Made by a program: the position numbers and the translations under genes. A stretch of DNA of 17,128 nt from DASROJ01 sp035646975 (GTDB taxonomy: Bacteria; Acidobacteriota; Polarisedimenticolia; JACPZX01; DASXTC01): contig DASROJ010000375.1 of the NCBI GenBank assembly GCA_035646975.1, positions 1-17,128 on the forward strand, read 5' to 3'. Positions 7,420-13,795 of the stretch are shown here, in pieces (the stretch's first letter is position 1; the number at the start of each line of letters is the position of its first letter). The notes under the pieces are model-generated. The model was not told where the DNA came from, searched no databases, and saw only the letters and a list, made by a program, of their open reading frames with translations.

Positions 7420-7574
7420 AGAAAATGACCCCGATGCGTGTGAAGGTCTCGAGTCAAGTGCTTGAATGAGCATCGGATGGAGAATGCCGATTCGGGATTT
7501 TGAAGAGATGCCCGTATCCAGTTTAGAATGAGCCGGTTATGAGCTCACCTTCACACGCATCGGGGGCATTTTCC
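7420..7574. mobile_element. MITE-like element with 27-bp inverted termini and 9-bp flanking repeat
   Basis: A 155-bp non-coding block. Its ends are inverted repeats 27 bp long with a single mismatch: 7421-7447 (core CCCGATGCGTGTGAAGGT) and 7547-7573. The block is flanked on both sides by the 9-bp direct repeat TTATCATTT (7411-7419 and 7575-7583), as expected of a target-site duplication. The interior is about half G+C, clearly lower than its surroundings, and has no credible gene. The right-hand copy of the duplication includes the TGA stop of the methyltransferase gene, so the insertion did not interrupt that gene. Terminal inverted repeats, a target duplication, small size and no transposase together define a MITE or a decayed IS end-pair. 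I cannot name the parental IS family. The inverted repeats could also fold in RNA and act as a terminator after the methyltransferase gene. Confidence 0.72.
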
Positions 7575-7577
7575 TTA

Positions 7578-8318
7578 TCATTTCTTCGGGTCTCGCCGGC
7601 GCGCCAGGATGGCGGTATGCCCGCCACCGAGCAGGAGCCGTCCGTACCCGCGAAGGTGACGCGCGATGAAGCCTGCTTCGCGTAACGCCGCCGCCACCAC
7701 CGCCCGTGGGTAGAGGCGTAGATGGTGTGTCTGCTCCGTCCTGCGCCAGGCACGCCCCACTCTGCGAAACAGGGTCATCCGTCGCGTCAACCGGGCACGT
7801 GCCGCGTCTTCCTCCACTTCCAGAAGTATCGCCCAATCATCCGCCTGCCGGAAGCCGCGTCGAGTCGTCTCGCCACCGCCCCGCCCCGGCTCGGCGAAGT
7901 CGAACAGGAAGATCCCCCCCGGCCGCAGCGCGCCATGCACGCGGCGGAAGAGCCGCACCAGATCGTCGCGACGACCCCTGCCGTGGAAAAGATAGTTGAT
8001 GCACTCACCCAGGGCGGTCACGGCATCGCAGGTCGGCAGCTTCATATCATGGAAGGAGGCCCGAACGAACTTCGCGCGGGGCGCCCTTCGGCGCGCCAGC
8101 GCGATCATCGGCGCGGAGATGTCGATACCCTGCACCGAGTACCCTTCATCGAGAAGCCGCTTCGCCCACACTCCCCCGCCGCATCCCAGGTCCAGCACGT
8201 GTCCGCTTCCCACCCCTTCGCGCCGAAGCAGCGCGAGCAGACCGGGAGCCGCGTCCCGGGAGAATCCCGAGAACCCGGCATCGTGGATGAAGGCGAGATC
8301 TTCGCTGTAACCGTTCAC
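7578..8318 (-). CDS. Class I SAM-dependent methyltransferase
   Basis: A 246-aa methyltransferase. Motif I is VLDLGCGGGVWAKRL (41-55), strand 2 ends in VQGIDISAPMIALARRR, and the post-I region reads KFVRASFHDMKLP. FDFAEPGRGGG marks the loop after strand 5, and the C-terminus is Arg-rich. The order of motifs fits the Methyltransf_25/11 group, with substrate unknown. The start is GTG at 8318, overlapping the stop of the YjdF-type gene as GTGA. The frame stays open upstream but would overlap that gene. Its stop codon lies inside the right-hand target duplication of the MITE-like element. Confidence 0.88.
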   Translation of the reverse strand: MNGYSEDLAFIHDAGFSGFSRDAAPGLLALLRREGVGSGHVLDLGCGGGVWAKRLLDEGYSVQGIDISAPMIALARRRAPRAKFVRASFHDMKLPTCDAVTALGECINYLFHGRGRRDDLVRLFRRVHGALRPGGIFLFDFAEPGRGGGETTRRGFRQADDWAILLEVEEDAARARLTRRMTLFRRVGRAWRRTEQTHHLRLYPRAVVAAALREAGFIARHLRGYGRLLLGGGHTAILARRRDPKK

Positions 8319-8926
8319 AGTTTCTCCATCTGCCGATCCTGCACCCGCTGCAGCAGGAGCTGTGCCGAAATGGCGCCGACGAGCGCGAGAAACATGTCCC
8401 ACTGCGTGTCCCACGGATCTCCCTGCGTCGCCAGGTACGCATCCGCGCCGGCGCCAAACGTCATCGCCGCAGCTGCCTCGAACAGCTCGAAGCTGGCGCT
8501 GAACGCCAGGCAGACGGTCGTCACAAGAAAGAACAGCCAGCCGCCGCGGCGCAGCGGGGATCGTCTCAACAGCACTTCTCTTGCAATGATGGCCGGCACG
8601 AACCCCTGCGCGAAGTGACCGAGGCGATCGTAGTTGTTGCGCTGCAGATGAAAAGCCTGCCTGAACCACTCACCGATCGGAACATGCTCGTAGGTGTAGT
8701 GTCCTCCAATGACCAGGATGATCGCATGCGCGCACATGAGGCGGTAGGTCAGAGGAGTGAAGGGAAAGCGGCGGGCCGTGCCGATGAGAATCGGCACGAA
8801 GATCACCAGGGGCAGGACTTCCAGTATCCAGGTGAGACGATCGTACGGCCGGATCCCGGAGACAGCCAGCGCTGCGGCCACGACGAAAAGCAGCACGATC
8901 GGCTCTCGATAACGCGGCGGGATCAG
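8315..8926 (-). CDS. YjdF/DUF2238 family membrane protein
   Basis: A multi-helix inner-membrane protein of the DUF2238 (YjdF) family, about 193-203 aa. Typical landmarks are SGIRPYDRLTWILEVLPL near the N-terminus, the central GGHYTYEHVPIGEWF, NNYDRLGHFAQGFVPAI and EVLLRR, and later SFELFEAAAA and DPWDTQWDMFLAL. The function of the family is not established. The first conventional start is GTG at 8896, but that removes the conserved RYREPI segment. In-frame CTG at 8926 lies 7 nt after GGAG and restores it, so I give the CTG start as more likely. The stop overlaps the GTG of the downstream methyltransferase (GTGA). Confidence 0.85.
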   Translation of the reverse strand: MIPPRYREPIVLLFVVAAALAVSGIRPYDRLTWILEVLPLVIFVPILIGTARRFPFTPLTYRLMCAHAIILVIGGHYTYEHVPIGEWFRQAFHLQRNNYDRLGHFAQGFVPAIIAREVLLRRSPLRRGGWLFFLVTTVCLAFSASFELFEAAAAMTFGAGADAYLATQGDPWDTQWDMFLALVGAISAQLLLQRVQDRQMEKL

Positions 8927-9063
8927 GGGAACACTCCATCCTCCAGGGACCGCACTCCTACGCTTCGAACAACCGGCAGGAAACGCGATTCATCAGGAAG
9001 TCCAACAGGAAGCCCAGCCCGCGCGGGATGCCGTTTTCGGTTCCTTCGGTTTGCACCGGCAGC

Positions 9064-9076
9064 CCGGCGTCGCCGG
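9064..9076 (-). terminator. GC hairpin after the thioesterase gene
   Basis: CCGGCG and CGCCGG arms around a single base sit about 20 nt after the thioesterase stop. No T-tract follows, so termination, if any, would be weak or need a factor. Confidence 0.25.
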
Positions 9077-9095
9077 AGGCAGCAAAGTGGTCATG

Positions 9096-9554
9096 TCAAT
9101 CCCGCTTCGCGCCTGCCGCCGGCCGCGTGATGACGGTGGACAGCATCGTGGCGACCAGATCCTCGCCGGAATCGGAGATCCCGGCCACTTCGGCGAGCGA
9201 CACGGTGAGGGTTCGTCCGGGACGAAGCACCCTGGCGCGGGCGACGAAGCGCTCCGCACGCGCGGGTGAGAGCAGGTTTATCTTGAATTCCACGGCAAGG
9301 ACATCCATCCCGGCCGGAGCCAGCGTGAGCGCCGCATACCCGCACGCCGTATCGGCGATGCTGGTGATGACTCCGGCATGAAGGAAGCCGTTCTGCTGGC
9401 AGAGCGCCGCGGAGCGGTGGATGCCGACATGCACCTCGCCGGGGGCGACCAGCTCGAGCGAGGCGCCCAGCGTGTTCATGAGGGTTTGCCGGGAGAAACT
9501 CCGCCGGACGTCGGCTTCGAATTCCGGATTCCCGGCCACGAATCGCGCGCCCAC
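9096..9554 (-). CDS. PaaI-type hotdog-fold thioesterase
   Basis: A 152-aa acyl-CoA thioesterase-like protein of the PaaI/hotdog family. The N-terminal helix reads FEADVRRSFSRQTLMNTLGA. The catalytic region QNGFLHAGVITSIADTACG holds the HAG/HGG-type motif with the downstream Asp on the long helix. LAVEFKINLLSPARAERFVARARVLRPGRT is the typical second half of the hotdog sheet. The substrate is likely an aromatic or medium-chain acyl-CoA, by family knowledge only. I chose GTG at 9554 because GAGGGG precedes it by 4 nt and the N-terminus then matches the family length. The frame is open further upstream into the helicase gene, without family resemblance. Confidence 0.88.
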   Translation of the reverse strand: MGARFVAGNPEFEADVRRSFSRQTLMNTLGASLELVAPGEVHVGIHRSAALCQQNGFLHAGVITSIADTACGYAALTLAPAGMDVLAVEFKINLLSPARAERFVARARVLRPGRTLTVSLAEVAGISDSGEDLVATMLSTVITRPAAGAKRD

Positions 9555-9591
9555 GATCCCCTCACCTGGTTGGTCAGATGCCTGGTTGAAC

Positions 9592-9655
9592 GACTGCAGA
9601 CCGCGCGATTCGGGATGACGACCGCAGAGGAAGGCACCGCTGCGGGGAATGACTC
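9592..9655. repeat. REP-like intergenic palindromic segment
   Basis: Between the helicase and thioesterase genes lies a stem-loop with CCGCAG and CTGCGG arms (9622-9627 and 9640-9645). It is preceded by GATTCGGGATGACG and followed by GGGAATGACTCC. Similar-looking 'CGGGATGACGACCGCAG' segments recur as intergenic repeats in some high-GC soil bacteria, but this is from memory and unverified. Only one copy is present in the window. Confidence 0.3.
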
Positions 9656-9659
9656 CACC

Positions 9660-9676
9660 TGGCGCGGACAGCGCCA
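9660..9676 (-). terminator. GC hairpin after the rhlE-type gene
   Basis: TGGCGC and GCGCCA arms with a 5-nt loop sit 24 nt downstream of the helicase TAG. There is no T-run, so it is a candidate weak terminator or RNA 3'-end stabiliser. Confidence 0.3.
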
Positions 9677-9699
9677 AGATTACATCAAACCCCGTCCGG

Positions 9700-10941
9700 C
9701 TACCTGCCGCCTGAGGCCGCTCGGCGTCCCGGCACCCGGCGCTGCTGTCTGGCCGGTTTGCGATAGGCCCGGTGACTCCGGCCCACGGTGGCCGACAGGT
9801 GTCGGGGCGGGGCGCTGGCCGCGGCATAATCGAATCCCGGCAGGGTCTCGCGCGGCAGGCGCTGGCCCATGACCTTTTCCAGCGCGCGCACCATCTCGCC
9901 GTCGTCGGGGACGACCAGCGTGAAGGCGTCGCCCGTTCTTTCAGCGCGGCCGGTGCGGCCGATGCGGTGAATGTAGGCGTCCGCGGTGTCGGGCATGTCG
10001 AAATTGATGACATGCGAGACGCTTTCCACGTCCAGACCGCGCGCGGCGATGTCGGTGGCCACCATGATCTGGTAGGTCCCCTCCCGGAAGCCGTCGAGCG
10101 CCGACTGCCGTTGTCCCTGCGTTCGGTCCCCATGAAGGCTGGTCACCTTGTAACCGGCGCGGGCGACCTGTTGCGCCAGACGCTGCGCCCGATGCTTGGT
10201 GCGTGCGAAGATCAGCACCGACTCGGTGTCGGTCTGCGCCAGCAGCGCGAGCAGCAGCGGTGTCTTGAGATGCTGCGCCACCGGGAACAACGCATGCGTC
10301 ACGGTGTGCGCGGGGCGGCTGATCCCCACGGCGATCCGCTGCGGATTCCGCAGCGACGAGGCTGAAAGCTGCTCGATCTCGGGTGGAAAGGTCGCCGAGA
10401 AGAGAAGCGTCTGCCGTCGGGCGGGTAGATGGCTCAGAATCTTTCGAATCGACGGCAGGAAGCCCATGTCGAACATCCTGTCGGCCTCATCGAGCACCAG
10501 CACGTCCAGCTTGCTGAAGTTTCCGTGACGCTGCTCGATGTGATCCAGCAGACGGCCGGGGCACACCACCAGGATTTCGACGCCTTCGCGCAGCGCTCTG
10601 GTCTGTGGGCCCGCGCCGACGCCGCCATAGATGGTGGCGCTGCGGATGGGCGTGTCGGCGCCGAAGGCGCGTATCGTCTCGTGAATCTGCTCTGCCAGCT
10701 CGCGCGTGGGCGTGATGATGAGCGCCCGGGTATGGCCGCGCGGGCCCGCGAGCAGTTTGTGAAGAATCGGCAGCACGAAGGCGGCCGTCTTGCCTGTGCC
10801 GGTCTGCGCCGTGCCGATGAGGTCCTGTCCGGCAAGTATCACCGGGATGGCCGCTGTCTGAATCGGTGTGGCGGTCGTATAGCCCGCGCGGGTGATGCCC
10901 GCCTGCAGGCGTGGGTCGAGGTCGAACTGGTTGAAACTCAG
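9700..10941 (-). CDS. rhlE: DEAD-box ATP-dependent RNA helicase, RhlE type
   Basis: A 413-aa DEAD-box helicase with a complete motif set, numbered from the proposed CTG start. The Q motif is in GYTTATPIQ, motif I is AQTGTGKT (45-52), Ia is PTRELAEQ, and Ib is CPGR, where most members have TPGR. Motif II is DEAD (151-154), III is SAT (182-184), V is ATDIAARGLD, and VI is HRIGRTGR (325-332). The C-terminal extension is short, basic and Arg-rich, as in RhlE-type proteins that assist rRNA maturation or cold-time RNA unwinding. The in-frame TTG at 10959 has no ribosome site. CTG at 10941 lies 6 nt after AAGGA and gives the usual RhlE N-terminus (SFNQF). It has its own promoter and an about 105-nt leader. 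Confidence 0.93.
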   Translation of the reverse strand: MSFNQFDLDPRLQAGITRAGYTTATPIQTAAIPVILAGQDLIGTAQTGTGKTAAFVLPILHKLLAGPRGHTRALIITPTRELAEQIHETIRAFGADTPIRSATIYGGVGAGPQTRALREGVEILVVCPGRLLDHIEQRHGNFSKLDVLVLDEADRMFDMGFLPSIRKILSHLPARRQTLLFSATFPPEIEQLSASSLRNPQRIAVGISRPAHTVTHALFPVAQHLKTPLLLALLAQTDTESVLIFARTKHRAQRLAQQVARAGYKVTSLHGDRTQGQRQSALDGFREGTYQIMVATDIAARGLDVESVSHVINFDMPDTADAYIHRIGRTGRAERTGDAFTLVVPDDGEMVRALEKVMGQRLPRETLPGFDYAAASAPPRHLSATVGRSHRAYRKPARQQRRVPGRRAASGGR

Positions 10942-11052
10942 GGTAAGTCCTTTTGACAAATTGTCGAGCAGGTGTCAGGGAGAGAGCTTCGGGGGCTCAA
11001 ACGATTGACAGAGGCAACGACTGTTGAACTGCTTGTGCGGATTCAATGCGTT

Positions 11053-11081
11053 AATCTAACCGGAACCGGGCCCGTTGTCAA
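11053..11081 (-). promoter_or_regulatory. Sigma70-type promoter for the rhlE-type gene
   Basis: On the minus strand a perfect -35 TTGACA (11076-11081) and a -10 TAGATT (11053-11058) are separated by exactly 17 bp. The -35 overlaps the TGA of the YaiI-family gene. Transcription would start near 11046, leaving a leader of about 105 nt before the CTG start. It is the best promoter match I found in the window. Confidence 0.7.
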
Positions 11082-11557
11082 CCCGGACGGCTCTTTTTCC
11101 CGCTTTGGGCCTCCCGGACGGCCTCGTCGAGCTGGTGAAGGAACCTCGAACGATCCCTGTCGCCAAACGGCGCCGGGCCTCCCGTCATGCCGCCCATGTC
11201 CCGCAGATGCGAGAGCAATTCGCGGTTCGCGAGCGCTTCGCCGATGTTGTCCTCGGTGAACTGGCCACCCCGATGATCGAGCACCCGCGAACCCCGCTTG
11301 AGGCACCTGTCGGCGAGCGGTATGTCGGAGGTGATGACGATGTCGTGAGCCGCCACGTGCTCGACGATCCAGTCATCGGCCGCGTCGAACCGACCCTCCA
11401 CCACGACCAGGGTGACGTCATCCGCCGGCGGCACACGCATTCGCGAATTGGCGACGACGGTGACCCTCAGCCCATGTCGGCGGGCCACACGATAGATCTC
11501 CTGCTTGACCGGACAGCCGTCCGCGTCGACGAAGAGGCCGGGCGGTGGGCTGGCCAT
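11078..11557 (-). CDS. YaiI/YqxD family (DUF188) protein
   Basis: A 159-aa protein of the UPF0178 (YaiI/YqxD, DUF188) family, related to PIN-like nuclease folds. The hallmark N-terminus is FVDADGCPVKQEIYRVARRH, with the metal-type acidic residues. Further motifs are VTVVANSRMRVP, VVEGRFDAADDWIVEH, DIVITSDIPLADRC and VLDHRGGQFTEDNIGEAL. No precise substrate is known for the family. The start at 11557 (MASPPPGLFVDADG) is preferred over the longer frame. Its ATG shares one base with the stop of the VOC gene (TGATG), which indicates coupling. The rhlE promoter overlaps its 3' end. Confidence 0.92.
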   Translation of the reverse strand: MASPPPGLFVDADGCPVKQEIYRVARRHGLRVTVVANSRMRVPPADDVTLVVVEGRFDAADDWIVEHVAAHDIVITSDIPLADRCLKRGSRVLDHRGGQFTEDNIGEALANRELLSHLRDMGGMTGGPAPFGDRDRSRFLHQLDEAVREAQSGKKSRPG

Positions 11558-11958
11558 CACCGGCCCGTGAAGAGGGTCCGCTCGTCGACGAAGCACAATC
11601 CGTTGCCGAGAGGGTCGCGGACGTAAAAAGAGCGCTCACCCCAGGGACGTGTCGCGATCTCGCCGCCGCTCTGGCCGTGGACCAGCTCCTCGTCAAGACA
11701 TCCCAGCTCGCGGGCCCGAGCATGGATCCCTTCGAGATCTTTCACACGGAGGTAGACGCAGTCGGCCATGGGCTGTGGCTGCACGCCCCCGCCGGTCGGA
11801 TCCACCAGCGCCAGGATCACCGGGCCGCAATCGAAATAATGGCGGGCCCCGCGGATCCTTCTGCCTTCCAGCCCCAGCAGCCTGGCGTAAAAGCCGGCGG
11901 TCTTCTCCAGATCTGATACCTGAAGCGTGACCCGGAACAGGGTCGGCACGTCACTCAA
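11557..11958 (-). CDS. VOC (glyoxalase/bleomycin-resistance) family protein
   Basis: A single-domain-length VOC protein of 133 aa with two beta-alpha-beta-beta-beta halves. The first half begins LFRVTLQVSDLEKTAGFYARLLGL and the second begins DCVYLRVKDLEGIHARARELG. The typical SFYVRDPLGNGLCFV closes the second half. These proteins form dimers that bind a metal and a small ligand, for example in glyoxal or antibiotic detoxification. The substrate here is unknown. The start is TTG at 11958, overlapping the stop of the upstream VOC gene as TTGA. An in-frame GTG at 11949 is the alternative. Its stop shares a base with the YaiI start. Confidence 0.85.
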   Translation of the reverse strand: MSDVPTLFRVTLQVSDLEKTAGFYARLLGLEGRRIRGARHYFDCGPVILALVDPTGGGVQPQPMADCVYLRVKDLEGIHARARELGCLDEELVHGQSGGEIATRPWGERSFYVRDPLGNGLCFVDERTLFTGR

Positions 11959-12392
11959 TGCTTCGCCTGCTCGGCCGCCCGCCGCTTCATCTCCTCGGGC
12001 GATACATCCTCTATGTGAGTGCCGATCCACCACGAGTTGCCGGCGGAATCCTTCACGCCCGCGTTGCGGTCGCCATAGAACTGGTTTGCCGGCTCCATCA
12101 GCGAAACGCCTCCAGCCTGCAACGCGCGCTTGTAGACGGCGTCGGTGTCGGTGACGTAGGCATAGATGGCGCAGGGCATCGGGGGATGGGTCGCGCTTGC
12201 CTCGCCCATCATCAGCATCGAGTCGCCGATCCTGAGCTCCGCGTGTTTCACGGTGCCGTCCGGGTTGTCCATCCGTTCGACAAGCTTCGCGTCGAAAGTC
12301 TTCTTGAGGAATTCGATGACTTTGTCCGCTCCCTGGACGACCAGATAGGGTGTCAGAGTGTGATATCCATCAGGAATGGGTTTGACCGCCAT
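11955..12392 (-). CDS. VOC family protein, PhnB/YdhR-like
   Basis: A 145-aa VOC protein of the PhnB-like group. Landmarks are GYHTLTPYLVVQGADKVIEFLKKTF, HAELRIGDSMLMMGE (with the metal-type His/Glu pair), IYAYVTDTDAVYKRALQAG and FYGDRNAGVKDSAGNSWWIGTH, ending in the EDVSPEEMKRRAAE helix. PhnB-like proteins often have unknown ligands despite the name from the phosphonate locus, and no phosphonate genes are here. AGGAGG lies 9 nt before the ATG, a strong ribosome site. It is followed by a second, divergent VOC gene through a TTGA overlap, so the two may work as a heteromeric or successive pair, which is inference. Confidence 0.92.
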   Translation of the reverse strand: MAVKPIPDGYHTLTPYLVVQGADKVIEFLKKTFDAKLVERMDNPDGTVKHAELRIGDSMLMMGEASATHPPMPCAIYAYVTDTDAVYKRALQAGGVSLMEPANQFYGDRNAGVKDSAGNSWWIGTHIEDVSPEEMKRRAAEQAKH

Positions 12393-12408
12393 GGTTGATT
12401 CCTCCTGT

Positions 12409-12693
12409 TCAAGCGTGACGTGGTGGCTCGTTCCAACGCTGCAGCTGCGGGATCCTGCGTGTGAACAGCCCGGCGATGAAACGAGGAAATCCGACCTGCT
12501 TCAGTTTCTGCGTGACAAGCTCCTGCATCTGATCGACGGTGAGGTCGGGCAGCGTGAAGCGGCCGGCCTCGTAGCAATGGGAGCAATAGAGGAGATTCTT
12601 CGTCCCGTCGGCGTTGGTGCCGCCCCTCTTCTGGTCGCGCTTCATCGGCATGCCGCATGACTGGCAGTTCCGGCTGGCCCGGGCAGATTCCAT
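12409..12693 (-). CDS. Small double-CxxC zinc-ribbon protein
   Basis: A 94-aa protein with two CxxC knuckles, C10-C13 (NCQSCGMPM) and C37-C40 (YCSHC), spaced to coordinate one zinc. Residue pattern and length fit the putative zinc-ribbon family PF12674. The C-terminal half is helical (LTVDQMQELVTQKLKQVGFP) and ends in a basic, aromatic tail. It probably binds protein or nucleic acid, but no partner is known. AGGAGGGG lies 9 nt before the ATG at 12693. The frame is open further upstream, but that part has no ribosome site and is Gly/Arg-rich. It is followed by the PhnB-like gene after 16 bp. Confidence 0.85.
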   Translation of the reverse strand: MESARASRNCQSCGMPMKRDQKRGGTNADGTKNLLYCSHCYEAGRFTLPDLTVDQMQELVTQKLKQVGFPRFIAGLFTRRIPQLQRWNEPPRHA

Positions 12694-12792
12694 GCGATGT
12701 TCCCCTCCTTTGATGAGGTGTGCGTATACCCGCAAAGTGCCGGTCGCCTCAGCGCCCCGCTGCGAACAAGGGCAGCCCGCGGTCCGCCCTCC

Positions 12793-12851
12793 CGATGCCG
12801 TCTTTGCTTCCACTCTACCTCCGGTTGGCGCCCTGCCGCCAGACGGCATCG
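12793..12851. repeat. 11-bp perfect inverted repeat between two minus-strand genes
   Basis: CGATGCCGTCT (12793-12803) and its exact complement AGACGGCATCG (12841-12851) are separated by 37 bp in the gap between the exported NTF2-like gene and the zinc-ribbon gene. The right arm begins 11 nt after the NTF2-like stop. It could be a transcript-end stem or an operator. No T-tract follows on the minus strand. Confidence 0.45.
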
Positions 12852-12861
12852 AGCCCGGGAA

Positions 12862-13332
12862 TCAACGCGGTCTCGAGTTCCCGTTGTCCATGTCGGACAT
12901 GATCAACCAGCGGTCCGCCGGAGACTTTTTCAGCGTGAGGGTGAACTTGCCGACATCCGGCTCGCCCTTGTTGCGGGAAAACCCGCCGATGATGTACCCG
13001 ACCGACCCTTCGGTCGCATAGGCCAGCGCCCTCAGGCAGAGCGGACCGCCCTGCCCCGTGTAGTGATCCTTGATCTGCGCGCGGCCCCGCACAGGGGGCG
13101 CCCCGCCCGACAGCACGAATCCGTCCTCGGCGAACAGTTCGGCCAGTGCGCCGGCGTCCTTGCTCTGCCAGGCCTTCTCGTAGTCGGCCAGCACCCGCTC
13201 GAGCTGCGGCGGAAGCGTGACGCTCGGCAGCATCCGGGGTTGGGTCTGCGCATCTGCAACGCCCGGGGTCAGCGTCAACGGAGCGAGCGCCGCAAGAAGG
13301 AATCGCATGGCTTGAGCTTTCCAACCGGTCAT
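12862..13332 (-). CDS. Exported NTF2-like (SnoaL/DUF4440-type) protein
   Basis: A 156-aa secreted protein. Residues 1-28 form a Sec signal (MTGWKAQAMRFLLAALAPL, then a likely cleavage after GVADA). The mature part has the NTF2-like cone fold: ERVLADYEKAWQSKDAGALAELFAEDGFVLSGG, then VRGRAQIKDHYT and the C-terminal strands with DRWLIMSDMDN. Such domains bind small hydrophobic ligands or act as steroid-isomerase-like or polyketide-cyclase-like enzymes, and no activity is predictable here. The second ATG (13332) has AGGAGG 6 nt upstream and gives a normal leader. The ATG at 13347 with GGGAG is an alternative adding five residues. It lies 25 bp after the ICMT-like gene. Confidence 0.87.
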   Translation of the reverse strand: MTGWKAQAMRFLLAALAPLTLTPGVADAQTQPRMLPSVTLPPQLERVLADYEKAWQSKDAGALAELFAEDGFVLSGGAPPVRGRAQIKDHYTGQGGPLCLRALAYATEGSVGYIIGGFSRNKGEPDVGKFTLTLKKSPADRWLIMSDMDNGNSRPR

Positions 13333-13357
13333 CTCATCCTCCTTCATGTTTTCTCCC

Positions 13358-13795
13358 TCAAAGGACGAACGGCAGGATGCGCTTCGTGTGACTGGCATAC
13401 GCGGCGTACTCGGGGTAGCGCACGGCCAGCAGCCGTTCCTCGGTGTAGATGCGCGTCGCGATCCCCAGGACAGCCAGTGCGCCAAGCGCGACATGGACCC
13501 AGGACAGATGCGTTGCGACGCCGGCGCACGTGAACCACAGGATTGCCGCATAGATGGGATGCCGCAGGAACCGGTAAGGCCCGATCGTCACCAGCTTTCC
13601 GTCCGTCGGATCCGCGCTCGCGTGGAAGCTTCTCGCTCCCAGCGTGAGTCTTGCCCAGAGCATCAGGATGGCAGCGGCCACCTGCACCATGACCGGCACG
13701 ACCCGATCCGCGAACAACGCGTGACGCACGAGCAGACCGATCACGGCGAGCATCAGGCCAAGCGTCGCGACGAGCGAGAGGTTCCTGAGGCTCAA
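13358..13795 (-). CDS. ICMT/PEMT-like integral membrane methyltransferase
   Basis: A 145-aa membrane protein of the isoprenylcysteine carboxyl-methyltransferase (ICMT)/PEMT fold. Three or four N-terminal and middle helices are followed by the SAM-binding signature GPYRFLRHPIYAAILW and the C-terminal EERLLAVRYPEYAAYASHT. Members methylate prenylated or lipidic substrates, but bacterial homologues like this one are mostly uncharacterised. The start is TTG (13795), overlapping the stop of the cyclase-family gene as TTGA. No ribosome site is visible, so its translation probably depends on the upstream gene. Confidence 0.87.
   Translation of the reverse strand: MSLRNLSLVATLGLMLAVIGLLVRHALFADRVVPVMVQVAAAILMLWARLTLGARSFHASADPTDGKLVTIGPYRFLRHPIYAAILWFTCAGVATHLSWVHVALGALAVLGIATRIYTEERLLAVRYPEYAAYASHTKRILPFVL

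Noticed and set aside
7280..7465. Plus-strand 61-aa reading frame crossing the left end of the MITE-like element
   Set aside because: No ribosome site or family resemblance, and its end is just a translation of the inverted repeat.
7421..7573. CRISPR or tRNA-like structure in the repeat region
   Set aside because: The arms are inverted and occur only once, with no regular spacers and no tRNA-like fold. A transposon-type element fits better.
12793..12851. Neisseria-type DNA uptake sequence (one arm reads GCCGTCTG)
   Set aside because: Only 8 of the 10 core bases match, a single pair is present, and the composition of the window is unlike Neisseria. Chance is more likely.
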